A DNA stretch of 64,000 bases from Chloroflexota bacterium (lineage in GTDB: Bacteria; Chloroflexota; Dehalococcoidia; Bin125): assembly GCA_028875225.1 (NCBI GenBank), contig JAPPFB010000017.1, positions 169,973 to 233,972 of the forward strand, read 5' to 3'. This document shows positions 9,222 through 19,000 of this stretch, one piece after another. Below the pieces are notes generated by a model. The model was not told the origin of the DNA, searched no databases, and saw only the letters and a program-made list of their open reading frames with translations. How positions within the stretch are numbered: the first letter of the stretch is position 1; each line of letters opens with the position of its first letter. The position numbers were made by a program, and so were the translations under genes.

Positions 9222-10568
9222 GTGAGTCGGCAGTCCGACAGGTTCCGGGAGACAACCGACGACGCGGACTCAACCTGGTACGCGTCTGTATCCTCTGCCG
9301 ACTACGACGACGGCGACTCGGCCTGCGATGCGGACGACTCGTACATGAAGCGCCTGTTCTCCGGTATCGCCCAACACCTCAACGAATCGGTCCGCTTCAG
9401 CGCCGACGAACTGCGAACGCTGGCGAACATCTCGGCCTGGGCGCGTTGGTTCGTAGTTGCAGCGTCGTTCGCGCTGATCGGCTTCCACGACGACTACACA
9501 GACACCCAGTTGATCGTGATGATGACCGGCGTCGGCATCGAAATCGTCGTCAATGCGGTATTCCACTACGCGGTCTGGAAACGCAAGAGACTGCGCTGGC
9601 AGTGGCTGCTCGCCATGGCCATTCTCGACATCGCGCTGGCGACCCTGATGATTGGCGTTCGCGGCGGAATCGACTCGTACTATTTCGTTGTCTACTTCCC
9701 AATCCTCGCGGTGTTCTCTGTGATTTTCACATCGCTTCGATTGGTGGCGATGCTCACCGCTCTGATCATCGTGGCCTATGTGTTGACCACGCTGCTGGTC
9801 GGCGACGGCATTCAGACCGAGCTGGCCGAGCACCGGGACCTCTACATCCGGCTCGTGTTCCTGTTGCCGGTCGTCGTCTCCGTCAACGCCGTGGCCAAGT
9901 TCGAGCGCAGCGGACGCCGGGACGCGCTGCAGCGTGAGCAGGCGCTGCTCAACGACCGCCTCGAGCTCTCGCAGACGATTCACGACACCGCCGCCCAGGC
10001 CGCCTACATGATTGGTCTCGGCGTCAACGAGGCCATTCGAATCGCGGGGACGAGCAACACCGAGCTCAATCGGACCCTGGAGGCCACATCCTCCCTGACC
10101 AAGTCGGTGATGTGGGAACTGCGACAGCCGATCGACGCCGGCGCGCTTTTTGAAGGCGCATCGCTGAGCCGGGTGCTGCGCGCGCACATCCTGACCTTCA
10201 ACTCGGTTACCTCCATGACCACCGATTTGGAGATTGAGGGCGACGAGCCACCTCTGCCGGTCGACGTTCGGACGCGGTTGTTCTCAATCGCACACAACTC
10301 GCTGGCCAACGCCCTGCGCCATTCATCCGCAGACGAAGTCAGGGTGCAACTGCAGTTCAGCAACGGCGCGATCCGCCTGTCGGTCAATGATGACGGCGTC
10401 GGCTTGCCCGACGACTACGAATCTCGCGGTCGGGGATTCACCAACATGCAGCGCGACGCCGAGCTCATTGGAGGGGAGCTCCAGGTCGAGTCCTCCAGCA
10501 ACGGCACGTCCGTGACGTGCACCGTGGCCAGGGAGCCGGCCTGGCCGACAGATGGGAATACATACTGA
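9222..10568 (+). CDS. Membrane histidine kinase, NarL/DesK-type
   Basis: A 448-aa sensor kinase. An acidic cytoplasmic start of about 70 residues is followed by five to six membrane segments (roughly residues 73-230) with no large extracellular domain, so it probably senses within the membrane. The dimerisation/phosphoacceptor segment is SQTIHDTAAQAAYM with His254, a variant of the HisKA_3 box. The C-terminal ATPase has an N-box (NSLANALRHS) and a G1 box (NDDGVGLPDD). The start used is GTG at 9222 with no clear ribosome-binding site; an in-frame ATG at 9345 (MKRLFSG) would remove only the acidic leader and is possible. The response regulator follows after 59 bp, so the two form a two-component pair set among surface-protein genes. 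The signal is unknown. Confidence 0.85.
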   Translation: MSRQSDRFRETTDDADSTWYASVSSADYDDGDSACDADDSYMKRLFSGIAQHLNESVRFSADELRTLANISAWARWFVVAASFALIGFHDDYTDTQLIVMMTGVGIEIVVNAVFHYAVWKRKRLRWQWLLAMAILDIALATLMIGVRGGIDSYYFVVYFPILAVFSVIFTSLRLVAMLTALIIVAYVLTTLLVGDGIQTELAEHRDLYIRLVFLLPVVVSVNAVAKFERSGRRDALQREQALLNDRLELSQTIHDTAAQAAYMIGLGVNEAIRIAGTSNTELNRTLEATSSLTKSVMWELRQPIDAGALFEGASLSRVLRAHILTFNSVTSMTTDLEIEGDEPPLPVDVRTRLFSIAHNSLANALRHSSADEVRVQLQFSNGAIRLSVNDDGVGLPDDYESRGRGFTNMQRDAELIGGELQVESSSNGTSVTCTVAREPAWPTDGNTY

Positions 10569-10627
10569 TGCCCCAGAACAACAAGGTATGTTGAGAGTGG
10601 TCGTCTACGCATCTGGAGAAGCCACCA

Positions 10628-11374
10628 ATGTCCTTTGCCGCAACACAGAGTCGCCCATCACCTGAGTCCAAAGCCTCGACCAAAGACACTTCCCCCATCC
10701 GTGTCCTGCTGGTCGACGATCATTCCATCGTGCGGCAAGGGCTCAAGGAAATCCTGGATCGAACAGACGAGTTCGAGGTCGTCGGCGAAGCCGCAGACGG
10801 CGTGCAGGCGGTCGAACTGGCCAAGGCGATCGAACCTGATGTGGTGTTGATGGACCTGATCATGCCAAACAAGGACGGCGTCGAAGCAACGCGAGAAATC
10901 GTTGAAGACGTGCCCAACACTCACATTCTGGTTCTGACCGCCTCAACGGCCGACGACGCGGTGATCAATGCTCTGGCCGCCGGCGCCTCGGGTTATCTCC
11001 AGAAGGTCTGCGATCGTGACGACCTGCTCGCCGCGATTCGCGACGCCGCTGATGACAGCTCAAGCGTGTCGGTTGGCATGCTTCGCCGGGCGCTTGGCGC
11101 TGCGCAGATCGCTCCGACGAGGGCGAAGCGGTCGGGCGGCAAACTGACCGCGCGCGAGCGGAGCATTCTGACCCACTTCGCGAGGGGCAATACGTACGCC
11201 GAGGTCGCCGCGATCATGGGCAATAGCGCAGTCACGGTGCGCAACACGATCTATCGCATCGAACAGAAGCTTGGCGTGACCACCAAGCAGGAGATCGTCG
11301 CCTGGGCCGCGCTCAACGGGTTGCTGGACGACGACCAGTCGGTTCCGCGGGCTCGCAGTGGAGAGTCGGGCTGA
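10628..11374 (+). CDS. NarL/FixJ-family response regulator
   Basis: A 248-aa DNA-binding regulator. A receiver domain (residues 24-150) has the acidic pair Asp30-Asp31, phosphoacceptor Asp76 (VVLMDLIMP), the T/S switch in LVLTAST and Lys in GYLQK. A LuxR-type helix-turn-helix (about 175-235) has KLTARERSIL, then YAEVAAIMG and TVRNTIYRIEQKLGV. The start follows GGAGAAGCCACCA. It is the evident partner of the upstream histidine kinase. No palindromic target site was recognised, so the regulon is unknown; the flanking exported proteins are natural candidates. Confidence 0.9.
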   Translation: MSFAATQSRPSPESKASTKDTSPIRVLLVDDHSIVRQGLKEILDRTDEFEVVGEAADGVQAVELAKAIEPDVVLMDLIMPNKDGVEATREIVEDVPNTHILVLTASTADDAVINALAAGASGYLQKVCDRDDLLAAIRDAADDSSSVSVGMLRRALGAAQIAPTRAKRSGGKLTARERSILTHFARGNTYAEVAAIMGNSAVTVRNTIYRIEQKLGVTTKQEIVAWAALNGLLDDDQSVPRARSGESG

Positions 11375-11425
11375 TTCACACGGAACGAATGGGGCCAATC
11401 TGCAACGCTCTGGCTGGGTCGGCGG

Positions 11426-13423
11426 CTATCGCGTGCCGTCCGGCTGGTCAGGGATGGATTGAGCGACTACCGGCGGCGGGCGATTGTGATCACCGCTGAT
11501 CCAGAGGATGGAACCGCTCTGGATCGGGAAATCCGTGCCCGGCTCGGGACTGTCGGGGTCTGCCGGCGCAAAAGAATGCCAGGCGCGTTGACCGTGCAGC
11601 CAGAGATGGATCGCCACTGCGCCCCGGCTGGCGAGCTGCGGGAAGAGCGCAGAGGCCAGGATCTGGTTGGGCGCGGTCCAGACGCTGAGGTCGCCAACCT
11701 CGACGCTGGTCAGTCCGTCGAGACCCGTCACATTCTCGGCGGCGGCGACCACTTTGACGATGTCGTGCAGTTCAGAGTTGGACGCGATGAGCAGTCCCTG
11801 ACCCGACTCGCCGAGCACGAGGAATCTGGCCACGGCGACGCCCCGCACAATCTCCTGCTCTCTCGAATCAAGTTCAAGCATGTCGAGCGAGCCGGCGGCA
11901 CTGAAGGAAACGCCGTCTCCCGGCACGGTCGGATCAGAAGATGCGACCAGTTCGCCAAACTGGTCTCTGAGGACAACGGCGGCGATCAGGACTTCGCCGG
12001 CATCGGCGATCAACTCCTCGTCCTCGCCCTGACCAGGTACGTAGAAGAGCAGCCCTCTGGCGCCCTGTCCGAAGGTGGTCTTCGCTCCTGGATCGCTCTC
12101 CCGATAGACCTCGAGCGAGACGAATACGGGATGGCCGACGACGATGATCTCCACGCTGGTGACCGCCGGCACGGGAATCTCGGTGAGGCTGATCTCCACC
12201 CGATAGTGACCGAGGGCGGCCTCCTTGCGCAAGGTGGTCAGTGAGACGACGGCCTGATCCTCATTGCAGTCCAGGGCGCGAATGGCGGCTAGCCGCTGTT
12301 GCTCCTCCTCGTCGTCATCGTCGTCGGGCTCCGCGTCCGGACACCGGACTGGACGTTCGGCCTCTATCAGCGAGAGGTCGGCGTCCTCCGGACCCTCCAC
12401 GACCTCGACGTCGAGGTCGCGGGGATTGACGTCGGTCGGGTTGCCGATGGAGTCAAGTCCGGTGACGACGATGTTGACAGTCCCGTCAACAGCAGCCAGG
12501 TTGCCGGTCGGTTCGCCGGCGGTCAGTCCGGCAGGGTCGCCGGCGAAGTTCAGTTCCAGCGTGTTGGATCGCGCGTGACCGTTCTCGCCGACCACAATGG
12601 CGTACACGTCGATGTGGCTCGCGTCCGTGCTGACCGGCCTGAGCGTGAACTGCGTGATCGCGTTGGCGGACGGCAAGCCGGACTCGCTGCCGTAGCGCAT
12701 CGTGTGTCGATTGGCCTCGGCGGGAGTATCGGCCTCCCGGCCCATGTCGGCCTGTCCGGCGACGATGATGATCGAGCTGACGTCATAGTCATTGGTCTCC
12801 TTCCCAAACGAGTTCTTGACCGTCAACTCGAGATACGCGGTCTTGCCCCGTCTGAGCGTGGTCGAGATACGCGGCCCACTCCTGTTGTGTCCTTCTCTCG
12901 AGGGCCGCATGATGGCGGAGTCGATCGGGTCGCCCGGATCGCCGATCCTCAGCGTCTCGATCGCGATCGGTAACGGCTCTTCGGCCACGCCGTCGTCCCT
13001 CTCTACGTCGACCAACGCCGAGATCGTTGCCGTGCCGTGACTCGTGCCTAGCGGGACCGCGAGCCGAACCAGGATCGGTCCAAGATCGTCGTTGTCCGCG
13101 TCTTCGGCATACTCGGGCGGAGGCTCTGAGAACGGCATGCCAGCGAGCGAATGCCGATCGAGGACGATCGGACCACCGACCGAATGCAGGAAGCGCAGCG
13201 TATACATCCTGTCCGGTTCGGCGTCGCGGACCCAGATTCTGACCTCAAACTCAGAGTCGGGGCCGACCAGGCCGTCCGAGTCGAGGATCTCGATCTCGAC
13301 CTTGGCGGATGCAGCGTTGAGTTCGGTTGGTCCGACGAGCAGCAACGTCGCCAGAACGAAGACACCGACGCACAAGCCCGCCTCGAGAACTGGTGGCCCG
13401 ATACGCCAGCGTCTTCTCGGCAC
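11426..13423 (-). CDS. Large exported protein of unknown function
   Basis: A 665-aa protein with a signal peptide (basic MPRRRWR, hydrophobic VGVFVLATLLLVG, cut near LNAAS). The body is beta-rich with several Ig-like stretches (for example VEIEILDSDGLVGPDSEFEVR, here a fragment, and VTSVEIIVVG). In the middle is a very acidic low-complexity run (DDDDDEEEQQ) between the only two cysteines of the region, possibly a disulfide-closed loop. The last 80 residues (VEVGDLSVWTAP, AIHLWLHGQRAWHSFAP, GSILWISG) resemble a module seen twice in the protein at 62873. The start is GTG with GGGAGG five bases ahead. It is convergent with the response regulator. I do not recognise a named family; surface location is inferred. 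Confidence 0.75.
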   Translation of the reverse strand: MPRRRWRIGPPVLEAGLCVGVFVLATLLLVGPTELNAASAKVEIEILDSDGLVGPDSEFEVRIWVRDAEPDRMYTLRFLHSVGGPIVLDRHSLAGMPFSEPPPEYAEDADNDDLGPILVRLAVPLGTSHGTATISALVDVERDDGVAEEPLPIAIETLRIGDPGDPIDSAIMRPSREGHNRSGPRISTTLRRGKTAYLELTVKNSFGKETNDYDVSSIIIVAGQADMGREADTPAEANRHTMRYGSESGLPSANAITQFTLRPVSTDASHIDVYAIVVGENGHARSNTLELNFAGDPAGLTAGEPTGNLAAVDGTVNIVVTGLDSIGNPTDVNPRDLDVEVVEGPEDADLSLIEAERPVRCPDAEPDDDDDEEEQQRLAAIRALDCNEDQAVVSLTTLRKEAALGHYRVEISLTEIPVPAVTSVEIIVVGHPVFVSLEVYRESDPGAKTTFGQGARGLLFYVPGQGEDEELIADAGEVLIAAVVLRDQFGELVASSDPTVPGDGVSFSAAGSLDMLELDSREQEIVRGVAVARFLVLGESGQGLLIASNSELHDIVKVVAAAENVTGLDGLTSVEVGDLSVWTAPNQILASALFPQLASRGAVAIHLWLHGQRAWHSFAPADPDSPEPGTDFPIQSGSILWISGDHNRPPPVVAQSIPDQPDGTR

Positions 13424-14296
13424 GCGACCTCCCGGGTTTCACAGATTGAGGACAGCCGTGGCTCTCCACAGTTGTCGATTCAGACTAGTGCCTATCGCTA
13501 AGTATGTTCAGCAAACTGGCGCAGCGCCTCACGTAGTCTGACCAGATGAGAAAGTCGGCATTACCTCTATGGTCGAGTCGTACATCAACTCATCACACGC
13601 AGCGGACTCTTGCCGACCCTGGACTCATCGCGAGGATTCCTGCAGTGGCCAACCGCTAGCAGGGACGGCGGCTGTCGGACAGCGATCAGTGACCCTGTGG
13701 CGACCCGCGCGCAAAGAACGGGCGACTCCTGATCCACTGCGGGCTCAGTGGTCAGACGCTACGCACATTGCGACAATCGTCAGCGACCTGGGAAGCAGAA
13801 GACCTCCTGCCGAAGACGCTGCACTGAGCGGGATCGTCGCTCGAGTCCTTCACACATTCAGGAACACATGCATCGCCGCAGTCGGGACGATCGATGGCCA
13901 TGGCGTCAGTGCCAGACGCTCTCTGCCACATGCCGAGGCCGGACGTCAGAGTGAAGATTCTCGATTTGGTTCAGGTTGGTGGGCCATCGTGTGCCGAACT
14001 GCGAACTCTTTTCTGGGAGAGTGCGCAGCAGGTCTCTGCTCAGAACATCACGAGCTCACCATTCACCACCGAGTTCGAGCTCCCTTATCTGGCGCTTGGC
14101 CTAATGTCAGCGGCGATGATTTGCTCAAAGACCTTGGCTGTCGACAGGCGGATTCGAAGTCTCACACGCATTCTTGGGCACTACAAAGCGGCTCTATCGC
14201 AATTCGGCATCTCCGCAGACGGACCCTCGAGCTCGAAGTTCTGGGCGCCACGCGCGTTTCTGTGCGGGAGGCTAGGTTGCGGCTTGGAGGCGGCCC
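13424..14296. other. Gene-poor stretch of 873 bp
   Basis: No gene can be supported here. Two overlapping plus-strand frames (13569-14432 and 13894-14361) are open, but they overlap the well-supported lipoprotein start at 14297 and have no family resemblance or ribosome-binding site. The second has a fairly protein-like composition and could be a decayed gene. Base composition is less GC-rich than the neighbours. Confidence 0.5.
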
Positions 14297-14923
14297 ATGC
14301 AACAAGTCGTCGGAGCGCTGGTCGGACTCATGGTGGGTGCCACGCTATTGCTCGGCTGTGATGGGAGTGGTAGCAACTACCCTCCGGAGCCGATCATCGA
14401 CGTCAACGGAAATCGCTGGCTTTGCTTGCTAGACGCTGACAACACGCCGTTCGCTGTGAACGCATCGACGGGCTACAGCGCTCCGGCCGAAGAGGTCTAC
14501 CCTGACTCGGATGAAGAGGCTCGGTGGGTCGAGCGATGCCGTAATGCCGATACGATCCGGCCGGATGGCGACAGTTGGCCCGCGACCACTTCGAGCGATG
14601 CTCGAGAGGTTTCAGCAACAACCCTGACTCGGGCCTATGAGGAAAACAACGTTGCAGCGCAGCGCGACTATGGCGATCAGCGCTATGTGATCACGGGCGT
14701 GGTTAACGATGCGGGCGTGGACCTGAGCGGCGATACGATTGTCAGACTGCAAGGGCATCGGGAGAGCCGCGGCATTCCCTGGGTCATCGAATGCGTGATG
14801 CGCGACGGCGACGGTGCCGCGGCCGCGACTCTTCGAGCTGGAGACACTGCGTCTCTCGAAGGCGTCGTACATGGGCAGTGGATCGGCTACAACGTTAGGG
14901 TTCGCGATTGCGAGTTGCGCTAG
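14297..14923 (+). CDS. OB-fold (tRNA_anti-like) lipoprotein
   Basis: A 208-aa exported lipoprotein. The N terminus is a type II signal peptide with lipobox LLLGC, so Cys21 would be lipidated. The C-terminal 100 residues match the tRNA_anti-like (PF12869) pattern: LTRAYEENNVAAQRDYG, then a Y-ITGVV strand, a V-LQG strand, VIECVM, LRAGDTASLEGVVHG and a final V-VRDCEL. In that family the OB fold is extracytoplasmic and its ligand is generally not known. GGAGGCGGCCC stands before the ATG. The middle (residues 25-110) has no recognisable domain. It stands alone between a gene-poor stretch and a transposase relic. Confidence 0.8.
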   Translation: MQQVVGALVGLMVGATLLLGCDGSGSNYPPEPIIDVNGNRWLCLLDADNTPFAVNASTGYSAPAEEVYPDSDEEARWVERCRNADTIRPDGDSWPATTSSDAREVSATTLTRAYEENNVAAQRDYGDQRYVITGVVNDAGVDLSGDTIVRLQGHRESRGIPWVIECVMRDGDGAAAATLRAGDTASLEGVVHGQWIGYNVRVRDCELR

Positions 14924-15149
14924 ACCGGCTCTGTCGAGCAGTGGTCGTCGCATGAGAGCGATCAACCGACTGTTCGGAGACCCGCGCGGCACCGTGAGTG
15001 AACGTGTGCGAGCGAACAGCATCCCTGAGAGCCCAACACGCACTCATCCATCCCTACAGGACCGCTCTGCCACCAAGCGAGTATCTGATCTCCAACAACA
15101 AGATCGCCTGCCCGACGAATGCGCGACTCGCAACGCCGAGCTAGGGCTT

Positions 15150-15656
15150 GCACACAGTAGCTGAAACGCGCCCCGATCTGGCCGAGGTGGATGAAGCTGA
15201 GGAAGATGACATCGAGCTTGTCGCAGCGGGTGGCGATTCGACGGAAGCGCTCGACCTCGTTGCGGCGACGATAGAGGCCGAGGTCGTAGGACCAGAACGA
15301 GTTGCGATAGCGGGGCGGCGGGACGACAGAGCGGTGGCCGAGGTCGCGCGCCAGCTGACGGGTCTGGTCGCCGTGATAGGCGCGGTACATGATCAGCGCC
15401 TGCGCGCCCGAGACCGGCCCGAACCAGCGTCAGAGGTCGTGGCGGGCGGGCGCATCGCCGCGCTGACCAGGTGAGAGCCAGATGACCAGCGCAGTGCGCT
15501 TGTCGGTGACCAGCGCGTGCAGCTTGGTGATGGTGCCGTGATGGTGCTGTCCAGGGTCAACGCATCCATCACCTGGCGCTGGGGGACCGTCAACTTGCCC
15601 CGCGGCGTCGGCAACAGGGGCGCGAGTCGCTCGTACTGCGCATCCGTCATTCTCAT
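15150..15656 (-). pseudogene. Decayed IS5-family transposase
   Basis: Fragments of a DDE transposase lie on the minus strand in different frames. The N terminus is MTDAQYERLAPLLPTPRGK (near 15650). After an internal loss the frame shifts to one reading TKLHALVTDKRTALVIWL and SPGQRGD. A further shift gives RAYHGDQTR, YRRRNEVERF, RRIATRCDKLDVIFLSFIHL (ending near 15156). The order and motifs are those of IS5/ISL2-type transposases, and the conserved NEVER glutamate is kept. About 85 codons around the first catalytic Asp are missing, as are several after NEVERF. It cannot encode an active enzyme. No terminal inverted repeats or target duplication were recognised. Confidence 0.75.
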
Positions 15657-16000
15657 CTGGTCACCGGCCGCGCTGATGCGCAACCCGGCACTGACACGTC
15701 TACGCGTTACCGTGATCAGGCCCGAGCCGGTGTTGCACCTCTCGCGCCAATTTGAGGGCAACCAGTTTGGCCGGCTCAACGGTCGACGGTCCTGACCTCT
15801 AGGCCTGGCTCAACGGTCCAACGGAAACGTCAACTCGAACGTTCTTGCCTCCGTCTAGTTTGGTGGACGACAACGTCGTCTCTTGGCCCGCCGGCGCCTG
15901 GTTCACTGAAGCAACTGCCCGGTCGCTCGTATCGGTAGGCGGCGGGGATTGCGAGGGTCACTTCGCAGCGAGGCATCCCGCCGCTGTCCAGGGCTGTGAC
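15657..16000. other. Intergenic stretch, no gene seen
   Basis: This lies between the transposase relic and the end of the giant cadherin gene. No frame with family resemblance, RNA gene or repeat was seen. Confidence 0.4.
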
Positions 16001-19000
16001 CTATGGCTGCGATGTGTTGAGCGGCGTGCTGATGAACCAGCGGTTGACCGGCGATTCGGTGCCAAGGAAGCGCCGCGTGGGCAGCAGCCGCTCGCCCCAG
16101 CCGCCGTCGTCCGAGCGCAGCTGGATCGCGAACTCGACCCGGCCTCCGCTCACCCGTCGAGCGGTGATCCGTAGGCTCCGATCGCCTTCGCCGACCGTGA
16201 AGCCGTTGCTGTTGAGCCAACGTCCGACGGTTGCAGCAGCGGGCAAGAAGCGGAGCCTGGGCAGGATTCGGTCCCGCCACTCGCCATCGGGTGAACGCTC
16301 CTGCAACGCGAACTCGAACCGTCCGCGCGAGACCAGCCGGGCAGCAACGCGGACCTCCAGCGCGACCGCCGCCGGGTCGACCGTGATCGCCAGGGTGCTC
16401 GCCTCGCTTCTCAGTGAGCCGTCGCTGGCCGTAACGGCGGCGCTCGACTGTCCAGCGGCCAACGGTGTCACGACAAGAACATCCTCGACGATTGCAACCG
16501 TCGCAACGCCGGGGTCCGAGGACCGGCCGAGCGAGTAGCTCAGCGGGTCGCCGTCGGGATCGCTGAAGTACGCGCCCAGGCCGATGCGGGCCGGTGCTCC
16601 GCCGGCCGACAGTCGCAGCGCAGGCAGAGCGGTCGCCCGCGGCCCGCGGTTGTCGCGCGCGATCGTCACGCGGTAGACGCGCTGCCTGCTGCCGTCCGGC
16701 GAGGTCACCGTCACGTCGATCCGCGCACCCGCCGTCAACGTGACCTGGTGGCCGTTGACTTCGTTGCCGTCGCTGTCGACCGGCGCAATCAGGACCTCCG
16801 CATCGTCCTGCGCCGCCACCGCCTCAATCGTGCCGAGTTCTGCGCTCGTCGAACCTCGGTAGGCAGTCCTGAGCGGCGAGAACGCACCGATATCCACCGA
16901 GCTGATCGCTAGCGAGGCCAGGCGCGCGTCGATCGCGTCGGGCATGTTGTAGCTGTAGAGCCTGGCATCGGTCGCGTCGGCGATCCACAGCACGCCGAGG
17001 TCGGACCAGATCCCGCGCGCGTCGCCGTTGCCGGCCTTGAGCAGCGAGCGGAAGCTGAACTCCTCTGATTCGAGGCGCTTCAGATCGTCGTCCTCGATCC
17101 GATACGCGAACACACGCTTGGCGCCGTCGTCGGAGATCCAGATGGTGACGCCGTCGGACCAGACGCCGCGCGGACTGCGGTTGAGCGCATCCAGCTCGTA
17201 CTCGGCCAGCAGCGCGCCGCTGGCCAGGTCGTAGACGAAGAGCGCCTCCTTGATGCTGTCGACCACGTACATCCGCTCGCCGTCGGACCAGATCCCACGC
17301 GGGTCGCGGTTGCGTTCGTCCAGGTCCAGATCGCGTTCGGAGAGCCGCTCGCCGTCCTCGAGCCGATACGCGAAGAGCTTGTCCTGACCGCTGTCGGCGA
17401 TCCAGACAACCTCGCCGTCCGACCCGATGCCATGGGAGAAGCGATTGCGGGCGTCAAGCGCGAATTCGGCCTCCTCGATGCGCTCGCCGGTGAGGAGGTC
17501 GTAGGCGAAGACGCGGTCCGGGTCAGTGGGCGAGTTCTCCAGCACCCAGATGGTCTGCCCGTCCGACCAGATATCCGTCGGGTTCACATTCTCCGGGTCG
17601 AGTTGGTCCAGATCGCGCGCCACATTCCAATCGAAATCGGCCTCCGAGGGAACCGGGACAGCAGGCGCGCCTCCACCTTCGCCTCCACCTCCTCCGCTGC
17701 CACCGCTTGTACCGGAGGAACCGGTCCGAACGAACGCGCCGCCCCTGACCGTGATCACGACCTCAACCCTGTCGTCCTCGGCGTCACTGGCGTTGTACCC
17801 GGAGTCGAATCCGTCCGTCACGATTACATCGACCGTGTACGTGTCCTGCAGCGCCTCCACCAGCACGTCGTTGGTCCGAATCTGACCGGTCAACGGGTCG
17901 ATCGTGAAGTGCTCGGCGTCGCTGCCGTTCAACTCATATGTGAGCATCTCGCCCGGGTCGGGATCCTCGGCTCGCACCGGCGCGCCGACGGGACGTCCCT
18001 TGCCGGACCCCTGACCGATGCTTCGAGTCGTCGATGACTCGGCGAAGCCGGGCGCGCTGTTAGTGGCTGGCCGGGTCTCGCCGATCCGCGACCCAGTCGA
18101 GTCTGATGCTTCCTTGTTGCCGCCTCGCCGGTCCGTGTACTCCACGCTCACTCGCAGGTAGTGGCCAACGTCGTCTTCGGTGGCTGTGTAGCTGTCCGAG
18201 TTGGCGCCGGTGATCTCCTCCCAGCTCGAACGGTTGCGGGAGCGTTCCCACGTCCAGGTCTCAGCAGTCACGCCGCCGTCGCCGTCGTCGAGGTTGGCTG
18301 CGAAGCGCGTCCCCTCCCAGCCGCGCAGCGGCGAGATGGTGACGATGCCTTCTTCCTCCAAGTCCGTCACCGTGACGGTCACGTCGAGGCTTCCGAAGAG
18401 GCCATCCGGATCGGTCGCAGTGACCGTGATCGAGAAACTCGTGCCCCCGCGCTCGAAGCCGGGCGGCGTCAGGAAGTAGAGCTGGCCGGCGCTCGAGATC
18501 CAGAAGTCGTTGCTGCTGACCGTCCACGCGATCGCGTCGCGCTCAGGGTCGGCGGCCGTGTAGGTGGCGACGACGGCGCTGGTGTTCTCGACCACCGACG
18601 GCGCGGTGTCGCCGCTCAACGTCGGCGCTTCGTTCACGTCGGTCAGTGTGATGACCACGTTCTGCCGGTCGTCGATGGCGTCGTCGTCGGGATCGCCCAG
18701 CGAGTCCGCGCCGTCCGAGACCTCGACCGTGACCCGCAGCGTGCGTTTCGTCTCGAAGTCCAGTTGCGCGCCGCTCGCGACCCTCAACTGTCCGTTGTTC
18801 GCGTCGATCGTGAACAGCGCCGCGTCCGTCCCGCTCAACGTGTACGTCAGGGGGTCGTTGTTGAAGTCGGTGGCTTCCACGGGGTCGCCCACGGCCGTGC
18901 CGCCTGGCGCGTCCTCAGCCAGCTCGCGTTGGCCCCTCTCCGTTGGCGGGAACGCCGGGGCTGAGTTCACGGGCGGCGGCTGTCCGACGCGCGGCGACAC

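Noticed and set aside
13569..14432. Plus-strand open frame as a gene
   Set aside because: Unusual composition, no ribosome-binding site, no family likeness, and it overlaps the well-supported lipoprotein start.
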